Of a stretch of 32,960 bases of DNA, positions 25,358-32,960 are shown piece by piece. The notes beneath the pieces were generated by a model. That model did not search any database and was not told the origin of the DNA. It saw nothing but the letters and a program-made list of their open reading frames with translations. Location: assembly GCA_021776705.1 (NCBI GenBank), contig JAJFFL010000021.1, forward strand, positions 1-32,960, given 5' to 3'. The DNA comes from Alphaproteobacteria bacterium (GTDB lineage: Bacteria > Pseudomonadota > Alphaproteobacteria > Caulobacterales > Maricaulaceae). Position 1 is the stretch's first letter. Each line of letters begins with the position of its first letter. A program made the position numbers and the translations under genes.

Positions 25358-27079
25358 ATGTCTCAAGGCGAGTTCTTGTCGGCGATCGACGCGCGCCTGC
25401 AGGCGCCGGGGCCGAAGCGCATCCTGTCGCTCGACGGCGGCGGCGTGAAGGGCATCCTCACCGCCGGCATGCTGGAAGTGATCGAGGACCGGCTGCGCGC
25501 GCGCATTCCCGATCCGGAAGCGAAAGAAAAGTTTCGCTTGTGCGACTACTTCGACCTGATCGGCGGCACGTCGACCGGCGCCATCATCGCCGCCCTGCTC
25601 GCGCTCGGGCTCAAGGCGGAGCAAGTCACCGAAGCCTACCGCGCGTTTTGTCCCGGGATTTTCAAACCGGGGTTTCGCGTGCCTATCTTTCAGTCAATCT
25701 ACGACCCGAAAAATTTCGAGCGCGTGATCCGCGCGACGCTCGCCGAAATCGCGCGCCGCTACGGCCGCGACCTGGACGCAATGACCCTCGACACCGAGAT
25801 GCTGCGCACCGGGTTCGCGGTGTTTTGCAAGCGCGCCGACACCGGCTCGCCCTGGATGCTCACCAACAATCCGCGGTCGATGTACTGGGACCATGCCACG
25901 GGCCCTTGGGCGGAATATTGGCGCGGCGTTTTCGAGCGTGAAGACGACAAACCGTTCCATCCCAACGCCAAGTATCCGCTCGGCGACGTGGTGCGGGCGA
26001 GCGCCGCAGCGCCGTTGTTTCTGGAGGCCGCGAAGATCAAAATCGGCGACGAGAAGACCGGCGTCTTCGTCGATGGGGCGGTAAGCACCAGCAACAACCC
26101 GGCGCTGCAGTTGTTTGTGACGGCGGCGTTGCGCGGTTACGATCAGCGCGCGGTCGACGACGGCAGACGCACGCCGTTCGGCTTTCGCTGGGCCACCGGA
26201 CCCGAGAACCTGTTTCTGTTGTCGCTCGGCACCGGGTCGCGGCGCGAGAAAATGAGATTCCGCAAGTACGTCGTCACCGAGCAAGTGGAAGCTGTCCGCG
26301 CGGTCACAGCGCTGACCACGATCATAGCCGACACGGTCAACAACGCGGTGGCGGTTCTCCAGGCCCTTTCCGCGCCCGCAAAGCCGGTGACGCTCAACAG
26401 CGAACTCTCGAACATCGACGGCTTGCTCGCTTCCGACACGCCGCTCTTGACGTTCCGACGGGTCGATCCGTCGATCGAACTCGACAAGCTCGACGCCGAG
26501 GCGCCCGGCGGCCCGCCGGGGCGCCGGAAGTCTTCGTGGCGCGACCACGCCAAGCGCGTAGGCCAACTCAGCGATCTTGACCGGGCGGACCCGCGCAACC
26601 TTGACTGGCTTCATCATATCGGACGGGTTCACGCCGAACGAGCCGTTGACGAAAAAGACTTTCCAGCCGCCTTCGACATCGAGGTTATGGGCGGCCCCGA
26701 TGGCCGCGCCGCCCGCCAGGCGGACGAAGCGGACCCCGCGCTGGTCGCGCGCATCGCCGAGGTGGTTCACGAGGCCCTGAGAGCCTGGAAGCTGTCGGCG
26801 GGCGAGGAGTCGCACCCGCATTGGAACGAAGCTCCTGAGTGGATGCGATCGTCGACGCTCGAGTCGGTCCGGTTCCGCATCGCCAATCCATCCGCTCCAG
26901 CTTCGGTGGAGCACGAGAGGTGGATGGCGGAAAGAGCGCGCGATGGTTGGCGACGAGGCCCGGAAAAGGACGAGACCGCCAAGACTCATCCGATGATGAT
27001 ACCCTATGCCGAGCTGCCGGAAGACGAGCGCAAGAAGGACGCTTTGATTATATCGGTGGTAGACGCGCTGATCCGGTAA
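25358..27079 (+). CDS. Patatin-like phospholipase (CapV-like) with C-terminal RyR domain
   Basis: RILSLDGGGVKGILTAGML; GGTSTGAII; VDGAVSTSNNPA; C-term VVHEALRAWKLSAGEESHPHWNEAPEWMRSS...EHERWMAERARDGWRRGPEKDETAKTHPMMIPYAELPEDERKKDALI. Confidence 0.92.
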   Translation: MSQGEFLSAIDARLQAPGPKRILSLDGGGVKGILTAGMLEVIEDRLRARIPDPEAKEKFRLCDYFDLIGGTSTGAIIAALLALGLKAEQVTEAYRAFCPGIFKPGFRVPIFQSIYDPKNFERVIRATLAEIARRYGRDLDAMTLDTEMLRTGFAVFCKRADTGSPWMLTNNPRSMYWDHATGPWAEYWRGVFEREDDKPFHPNAKYPLGDVVRASAAAPLFLEAAKIKIGDEKTGVFVDGAVSTSNNPALQLFVTAALRGYDQRAVDDGRRTPFGFRWATGPENLFLLSLGTGSRREKMRFRKYVVTEQVEAVRAVTALTTIIADTVNNAVAVLQALSAPAKPVTLNSELSNIDGLLASDTPLLTFRRVDPSIELDKLDAEAPGGPPGRRKSSWRDHAKRVGQLSDLDRADPRNLDWLHHIGRVHAERAVDEKDFPAAFDIEVMGGPDGRAARQADEADPALVARIAEVVHEALRAWKLSAGEESHPHWNEAPEWMRSSTLESVRFRIANPSAPASVEHERWMAERARDGWRRGPEKDETAKTHPMMIPYAELPEDERKKDALIISVVDALIR

Positions 27080-27300
27080 AGGCGGTGCTGGGAAAAAATG
27101 AACCTTCGGCCCTGCGAAACGGGCGTTGGTTTGGACCGTGACTTGAGTGTTCAACTGGGTGGTCCGTCTGCGTTTCAAATTCCTCGACCGCAGCATCCGC
27201 TTTTGTCACGGCGAGACCATCGATTCTCGATTTGGCAACTGAAGCGGATGTCATGCTTTGAACGCTTATCCATCCGGAACGCGCGCTATCCACCTGAAGC

Positions 27301-28347
27301 TCATTCTGCGGACTTGAGGATCGCCGTAACCGGATGATGGTCGGTATATTGGAAGCCGAAATTCCGGGTCGAGACATCGAGAATGTTCACATTCGGCGAG
27401 AAAAGGAGACCGTCAATAATGAAAGTCGCATTCTCCCCGGCGACGTAGGGCTTGTGCGCGGTCCGAACCGTTGGAGTCGAATCGTCAACTGCCCAGGTCC
27501 ATCCATCTGGAACAAGTTCCTGCGGGAACTCGCGAACCCAAAACAGATCCTCTTCGGACGTCGTGTTGTCGTTTCGATAGTCCGACAACAAGAGGTTCCA
27601 GTCGCCTCCAACAACGACGTGAGCCCCGCCGTCGTATGCCTCCTTCGCCAGCGCCAAGACGCGCCTTACCTGTGCTTCTCGAACCGCCGCCGTGTCCGTG
27701 TCAAAAGACGACAAGTGAATATTCATCAGCACCCAGCGATCCTCGGACGATTGATCAACGAACTCGATGACCTCGACGCCGTAGCGCTTGCGGAAGATGC
27801 CCAACGCAAAAGTCGGCTCCACCGGCAGCGCGCGGACCCGCGCTTCGTCGATCTTGAGAGCTGAATAGAATGCGTTTCCCACGCGGGTGCGCACCGGCGG
27901 CGGAACGAACCGAGTGTTCACTTCGGCTGTGAAGACGTGATCGTATCCGGCCAATGCCCGCGAAACGAGTCGTCGGACATTTGTCTGGTAGGTGCTCCAC
28001 GACGGCTCCGCGAGTTCCTGAATGAAATAAACGTCGGACCGTAGGCTCGGAATTGTCTTCGCGATCCAGGCCGCGTTTCTCTGCACCAGCGCTTTTTGCG
28101 CGGGGCGCATTTGAGTTCCGCCGTCCATCACAAAGTCGGCTTCGGCTCCCATCCCTGCGTAGCCGATATTCCAGGTCGTCACCTGCAACCACGGGCCGAC
28201 GAAGTCGACCGCATTCTGCGACCGGACAATCTGAATTGACGCGCTGTCGCGGCGGACCTGCTGCCGATTCACCAACGCGATGACCGCCGCCCAGGCCGCT
28301 AGGAGCGCGAACACCAAGACGAGCGCGATTGCTAGCTTCTTGAGCAA
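27301..28347 (-). CDS. Endonuclease/exonuclease/phosphatase (EEP) family protein with N-terminal TM
   Basis: TM MLKKLAIALVLVFALLAAWAAVIAL; LQVTTWNIGYAG; NIHLSSFDTD; VVGGDWNLL; TDHHPVTAIL. Confidence 0.87.
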   Translation of the reverse strand: MLKKLAIALVLVFALLAAWAAVIALVNRQQVRRDSASIQIVRSQNAVDFVGPWLQVTTWNIGYAGMGAEADFVMDGGTQMRPAQKALVQRNAAWIAKTIPSLRSDVYFIQELAEPSWSTYQTNVRRLVSRALAGYDHVFTAEVNTRFVPPPVRTRVGNAFYSALKIDEARVRALPVEPTFALGIFRKRYGVEVIEFVDQSSEDRWVLMNIHLSSFDTDTAAVREAQVRRVLALAKEAYDGGAHVVVGGDWNLLLSDYRNDNTTSEEDLFWVREFPQELVPDGWTWAVDDSTPTVRTAHKPYVAGENATFIIDGLLFSPNVNILDVSTRNFGFQYTDHHPVTAILKSAE

Positions 28348-28531
28348 TCCGCCGCTCCCATTTTGATTTCAACCGGGTCCCAAAGGCTCAAAGCTCACTC
28401 CATGAATTTGGCGATACGAGTGTCTCAATTCACGGTTTGTCGAGAACATCAACAAGGACGCTGACATGCCTTCGTCAAATTTCTACCGAATTGTTGCGGT
28501 TAGAACCTGGGAGAAGTCAGGGGGAAACGTC

Positions 28532-28993
28532 ATGCGGCTCTGGCAGGGATTCTTCTGTTCCATTACGGTTGCTTTCGCATTCATCGCCCCCGCATCGGCC
28601 GGGGAGCCGGTGGGCGAACGCTGCCGCCCGCATGTCACCGCGACGGCAAGCTTGGCGTTCGACGACATTGACCACCGCCGCTGGTACGACCGCTTCTGGA
28701 CGGGACGATGTCAGGGTTTGGGGTTTTGCTTGTCCGGTTCTCCGAATTGGAATGAAACCGCCGGGTCACTGGAGTCGCGCTCCGCTCCTGGGCAAGAATC
28801 AAATACTCGAGCGGCCGCTTGCGAACTTGGCGAACTGGTCGGTCATGAATGGGCGCGCGACAACGCCGTACGATGCATCGACACCGCCGACGTAAGGCGA
28901 TGGGGCCGCAGCCTAACGAGTACGGCGACCCCGCTCGAAACCTTGGGAACCGTTAGACGCCAAGCGGAAGCCAAGTTGTCGTGCTCTCGCTGA
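28532..28993 (+). CDS. Hypothetical secreted protein
   Basis: ATG with GGGGGAAA upstream; MRLWQGFFCSITVAFAFIAPASAGEPVGERC signal; several Cys. Confidence 0.6.
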   Translation: MRLWQGFFCSITVAFAFIAPASAGEPVGERCRPHVTATASLAFDDIDHRRWYDRFWTGRCQGLGFCLSGSPNWNETAGSLESRSAPGQESNTRAAACELGELVGHEWARDNAVRCIDTADVRRWGRSLTSTATPLETLGTVRRQAEAKLSCSR

Positions 28994-29006
28994 GCGTAGA
29001 CGTTGA

Positions 29007-31004
29007 TCATGAATTGCCCGCCATGACTCGCGACAAAGCGACGAGGGACAAGAAGACGATCACCAGAACGCCGACCTTGTAGAATACGAAGCTCGCCAGA
29101 AACATGATCACGACCGCGACCACCGTTAGCATGCCGGGCGAGTCCGTCGGCCATACTCGTATCCGCTTCAAGCGTTGACGAATTTCCTCATCGGAGAGAT
29201 TGGTAATCCGACGCAGGCGTGCAACGCCGATGTTTTCAAGTTCGTCGAACACGACCCGACGGCCGGCGCTCGCCGCCTGGCGAAGGAACAAGTAAAATCC
29301 ACCCAAGAACCCGATAACAATGAAAGCGAAGATGACCCACGTGAAGACGTTTTGAGGCGCCGTGCTGGGCGTATTCTCCGAGAACAGGTACCCGGTGATC
29401 TGGTCTAGGGCTTCTCGCGACGGATCCTGGACGAACGCCTGGATCATCCAAACGTCAGGAAGATAGAAACTCAATATGTTTGAGTCCGACGTGCGCATGT
29501 AGATGTTCTGCGCGCTCATGAAATAGCAGACGATCATCACGATGAAGAACACCGCCAATCCATAACCGAAGAACGCCCCGAGAGCCTCAAAACCACGTCG
29601 GCGGTCCTTCGAATTCAGATCCGGGATCACGGTCAGTCGATACGCATGGGTCACGCCCGGGAAAAACGCCAACCCGACACCGATCAAAATGAACATGAAC
29701 GAAAACAGCGAACCCACGCCGACGCCGGCATAAAGAGCGTAGACCGTGATGTCGAAGTAGCGGTTCGCGTCAGGATCGGTCGACACGGGGTCGCGGCGAT
29801 CGAGGTAGGCGGCGATCGACCAGTCCCGCTCCAAGCTGGGATGATCCAACGGATAGCCGTCGCCTCCGGAAACCTCGGAGATGACGTTTATCTTTCTATG
29901 TTCCGCCGGAGAATCCGCGATCGACGCGACCACTTGGTGGTAGTCGACGGCGGCGTACGAAAGTGCAAGGGAACTGACGAACAACATCGAAAAAACAACG
30001 AACCGCCCGATGTGCTTTTGCATGCGCAAGAAGTCAGGATGCTCCGCCGTGATTGGGTCGAGGTCGGTGGTTAGAATCATGCGGCGCTGAACCATTTCGC
30101 GGCCGGCGCGTCGCAGCTCAGACAGAGCCAGAAAAATAAGAGACCATGCCAGCGGCAACAAAACCACCGCCGTCAGGCTCCAATTCAACGCCGGAATGAA
30201 CCCGACTTGCTTTGCGCCAGTGTCCAACGCGGCGTCGCCGCCGAGGGAAGGCTCCCAGGTGACGAAACCAACGTTGATGAGGCCGGCGGCGATGATCACG
30301 CAAAATCCGACGGAGAAGGTGATCAAAAACACGGCGATGGCGGTCATCGTGCGCGCCGGCGATTGACGCGTAAATTTCGTCGCGCCGGATTCGGTCGTAG
30401 TTGACTCCGGCGTCGCTGTCGTCGCGATGGCCGAATGTTCAGGCGCGGAATCAGGTTGCGGCGAAATTAGATTGGTGGGATTCGCCGTTCTCATAGACTT
30501 TGGTTGAGCGCCATCGACACGAATCTCGAGTTTCGCCAGAGCGCGCAAAATCGCGTTCGTGTTCGAAACGCGTTCGACGTTGAATTCTCGAAAGCCGTAC
30601 GGCACGCGACTGAGACTGAACCCGTCGATGCACGTAGCGACCAGTTTTTCGTCAAGCACGCCTGTCAACGACTCTTCGCGCACCCAATGGGAGCGAATCG
30701 AGGCGTCGGACCAAATGACAATGACGGCGGCAGCAGAAGTGACCACGTCGCCGATGCGAATGCGAAACGCTTCCGTGGAGAGCAGATCTTCGTCCCACCA
30801 GACGTCGTAGCCCAAGCTCGTCAGGGCGTCCTTGAGCGAGCGCGCATGCTCGACATCGACGTGCGCGTAGGAAATGAAGATCGTCTTGGCCGACGCTGGC
30901 GCAGGTCCCCCCATCGCCCCCTCGACATGTCGTGGCCCCGGATCGATTGGGGCCGCAGGAATTATTTCCATCCCTCCAAGAAAGGCAATTCTATTCGCCA
31001 ACAC
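29007..31004 (-). CDS. TIR-domain protein with ~7 C-terminal TM helices (alternative ATG start at 30914)
   Basis: KTIFISYAHVDVEHARSLKDALTSLGYDVWWDEDLLSTEAFRIRIGDVVTSAAAVIVIWSDASIRSHWVREES, followed by multiple hydrophobic helices. Confidence 0.9.
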   Translation of the reverse strand: MLANRIAFLGGMEIIPAAPIDPGPRHVEGAMGGPAPASAKTIFISYAHVDVEHARSLKDALTSLGYDVWWDEDLLSTEAFRIRIGDVVTSAAAVIVIWSDASIRSHWVREESLTGVLDEKLVATCIDGFSLSRVPYGFREFNVERVSNTNAILRALAKLEIRVDGAQPKSMRTANPTNLISPQPDSAPEHSAIATTATPESTTTESGATKFTRQSPARTMTAIAVFLITFSVGFCVIIAAGLINVGFVTWEPSLGGDAALDTGAKQVGFIPALNWSLTAVVLLPLAWSLIFLALSELRRAGREMVQRRMILTTDLDPITAEHPDFLRMQKHIGRFVVFSMLFVSSLALSYAAVDYHQVVASIADSPAEHRKINVISEVSGGDGYPLDHPSLERDWSIAAYLDRRDPVSTDPDANRYFDITVYALYAGVGVGSLFSFMFILIGVGLAFFPGVTHAYRLTVIPDLNSKDRRRGFEALGAFFGYGLAVFFIVMIVCYFMSAQNIYMRTSDSNILSFYLPDVWMIQAFVQDPSREALDQITGYLFSENTPSTAPQNVFTWVIFAFIVIGFLGGFYLFLRQAASAGRRVVFDELENIGVARLRRITNLSDEEIRQRLKRIRVWPTDSPGMLTVVAVVIMFLASFVFYKVGVLVIVFLSLVALSRVMAGNS

Positions 31005-31020
31005 GGCGTGCGAGACGATG
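30904..31020 (-). repeat. 117-bp repeat, second copy at 5055-5171
   Basis: Ungapped, 4 mismatches by eye; spans the TIR gene 5' end. Confidence 0.93.
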
Positions 31021-31077
31021 AGTTCAATGGCCGGTCAAAACTAATTCTCGAAACTGGCCACCAGAGCCAAGCGCTTC

Positions 31078-31124
31078 AAAACCGCCGGACTCTAACTTGG
31101 TGCTCTGGCCACCTCGAAGGGGCA
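31078..31124 (+). mobile_element. Right-end remnant of an IS3-family element related to the one at 3794-5054
   Basis: AAACCGCCGGACTCTAACTTGGTGCTCTGGCCACCTCGAAGGGGCA matches 5007-5054 (orfB 3' end plus IRR). Confidence 0.85.
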
Positions 31125-31129
31125 GTCCA

Positions 31130-31364
31130 CGCCGGTGCACACGTGTGCACCTGAGATGAAAGCGCGACGTAGATTGAAAAAGCGCCGCCTGTCCTCTCCG
31201 CCAATATGCGAAATTGCATAAGCCTCTAATTTTGTTGGCGTATCAGCGGAAATAGAGCAGACGGAGGGATACGTAGCCCTCTCTATTCCAATTGCTAAGC
31301 GGTTGATTTTACGTCGTTCGCGCGGAAAAAGGCGGAGAGAATTGTAACAGCCGATCGTAACAGC
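31130..31364. repeat. Right copy of ~235-bp dispersed direct repeat, with an 18-bp perfect palindrome
   Basis: Same orientation as 16215-16448; GGTGCACACGTGTGCACC at 31134-31151. Confidence 0.93.
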
Positions 31365-31409
31365 GCATCAACCCTCAAGCCCGGCGTTCTGTCGCCTAGG
31401 TGTACGAAC

Positions 31410-32960
31410 CTACCCAGCGGACCCCTCCTCCCTGCGTTCGTCCTCCCCAAACGCGCCTGCAAAGGCAGCCGCTCCGTCGGGAAGGGGCGCGAACCAGCGA
31501 TGCAGGGCTGGCAACACGAGCAGCGTCAAGACCGTTGAGGTGGCGAGACCGCCGGTAACGACGGTGGCAAGCGGGCGCTGCACCTCGGCTCCGACGCCGG
31601 TGGCGAAGAGGAGCGGCGCCAATCCGAGAGCGGTCGTCAAGGCGGTCATCAAAACCGGCCGAGCGCGCAACGCAGCGGCGTCGAGCGCGAGTTCATCGAG
31701 CGATCGGCCCGCGCGTGCGAAGTCATCCAAGAAGCTGACGAGCACCATCCCGTTGCCAAGCGCGATGCCGAACAATGCGATGAATCCCACCGTGGCCGGC
31801 ACCGACACCGGTAGTCCGGCCAGCCAAAGCGCAATCGCGCCGCCTGTAAGAGCGAGCGGGATGTTCAAGAGGATCAGAATTGAAGACTTAAGACGCCCGA
31901 ATGTCAGCAATAGGATCAACAAGACGATGCCAAGTGTGACGGGAATGACCACGGCGAAGCGCTCGTTCGCCTTCTGCTGCAACTCGAACTGTCCGCCCCA
32001 CGCGACGCGGTAACCGGGAGGAAGCGAGAGTTCGCGATCAACACGCGCCCGCGCTTCTTCGACGAATGAGCCGATGTCGCGACCCCGCACGTTGGCCTGC
32101 ACGGTTATGAAGCGCTGCCCGTCCTCACGGGTGATCTGACGAGGCCCCACAAGCAGTTCAATGTCCGCAACATCATCGAGCAACACGCGCGCGCCGCCAG
32201 GGGCGGAAAGCACGATGCGGCGTACGGCTTCCGGCGAAGACCGCGCATTCTCTCGAAACCGTACAACGATCGGGAATTGACGGACACCATCAAACACGAC
32301 GCCCGCTTCCGCTCCTCCTACTGCGGCGCGGAGTGCGTCAAGCGCGTCTTCCACATCAAGGCCGTAGCGGCCGATCGCAGCGCGATCCACGGTTACGACA
32401 AGTTGCGGCGCGCCTGTGATTTGGTCGGCCTGCACGTCCGTAGCGCCTTCCACCTCTTGGAGCATCGACTGCAAGAGCCGGGATCGGTCCAAGAGCACGT
32501 CAGTGTCCGGGCCGAATATCTTGACCGCCAGTTCGGCGCGCGTTCCAGTCAGCAGCTCGTCAACGGACATGGCGATCGGCTGACCGACGTTGGCGAGCAC
32601 GCCGGGGGCGTCCTCCAGAAACTCCGACAGCGCATCGCGAAGCTCTGAGGGAGACATGTCACCGCGCCATTCGATGCGCGGCTTTAGCGCAATAAACGAT
32701 TCCGCGTTGTTCGTCGGGTCAGCGTGCGCGCCGACCTCTCCGCGCCCGATGCGGCTCACGATTTCATCAATTTCAGGGAACGAGTCGAGCAGTCGCCGCT
32801 CCAGCCGCGTCATCGTTTCACGCGCTTCCGTCAGGGAGATCGACGGCGCCATGGTGACGCGCAACATGATGTCGCCCTCTTCGAGGGCGGGCGTGAATTC
32901 CGAGCCCAGCCTTGACGCCGCAACTCCGCCTAGGACCAAGAGCCCGACAGCAAGGCCGAC
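31410..32960 (-). CDS. czcA: Heavy-metal RND efflux permease (CzcA/CusA-like), C-terminal half (N-term beyond window)
   Basis: GSEFTPALEEGDIMLRVTMAPSISLTEA, RPLATVVTGGLATSTVLTLLVLPALHRWF; frame open to window end. Confidence 0.92.
   Translation of the reverse strand, partial: VGLAVGLLVLGGVAASRLGSEFTPALEEGDIMLRVTMAPSISLTEARETMTRLERRLLDSFPEIDEIVSRIGRGEVGAHADPTNNAESFIALKPRIEWRGDMSPSELRDALSEFLEDAPGVLANVGQPIAMSVDELLTGTRAELAVKIFGPDTDVLLDRSRLLQSMLQEVEGATDVQADQITGAPQLVVTVDRAAIGRYGLDVEDALDALRAAVGGAEAGVVFDGVRQFPIVVRFRENARSSPEAVRRIVLSAPGGARVLLDDVADIELLVGPRQITREDGQRFITVQANVRGRDIGSFVEEARARVDRELSLPPGYRVAWGGQFELQQKANERFAVVIPVTLGIVLLILLLTFGRLKSSILILLNIPLALTGGAIALWLAGLPVSVPATVGFIALFGIALGNGMVLVSFLDDFARAGRSLDELALDAAALRARPVLMTALTTALGLAPLLFATGVGAEVQRPLATVVTGGLATSTVLTLLVLPALHRWFAPLPDGAAAFAGAFGEDERREEGSAG

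Noticed and set aside
21225-27079. Calling the cluster CBASS or canonical Thoeris
   Set aside because: No CD-NTase/cGAS-like synthase, no Cap2/Cap3, no Sir2-SLOG or Macro sensor seen
25694-27196. 500-aa minus-strand ORF opposite the patatin-RyR gene
   Set aside because: Antisense shadow of a well-supported gene; Arg-rich product with no recognisable domain
1-32960. CRISPR arrays, tRNA or rRNA genes
   Set aside because: No regularly spaced repeats, cloverleaf-like or rRNA sequence recognised by eye

Overview
The window is a high-GC, alphaproteobacterial-type accessory region with three parts. (1) 1 to about 5.05 kb is a metal-resistance segment: the 3' end of a Cu+-type P-ATPase, a DUF411 protein, a merT-merP-merA operon behind a MerR-type promoter with a 19-bp spacer (no merR visible), and an IS3-family (IS407-like) element that interrupts the next gene. 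(2) About 5.2-15.9 kb holds mostly ordinary genes: cupin, MFS transporter, 3-hydroxybutyrate dehydrogenase-like SDR, patatin, TM-class III nucleotide cyclase, DoxX-like protein, NDH-2, MBL-fold hydrolase, LysR regulator, small membrane protein and an AhpD/CMD-like protein. (3) About 16.2-31.4 kb is a likely island bracketed by ~235-bp direct repeats (16215-16448 and 31130-31364). It contains a TIR-TM-WD40 protein, a collinear + strand cluster (multipass membrane protein; polytopic protein with a TIR/SLOG-like 'FLRSFEDD...' domain; stand-alone RyR-domain protein; patatin-RyR fusion), an EEP-family phosphodiesterase and a TIR-7TM protein. The best candidate for an undescribed system is the TIR-like/RyR/patatin-RyR cluster. 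My hypothesis is that a TIR-family enzyme makes an NAD-derived nucleotide that RyR domains sense to activate a phospholipase (Thoeris/CBASS-like logic). Domain calls were made by eye and need HMM or structural confirmation. The window ends inside a CzcA/CusA-type RND efflux pump on the minus strand.
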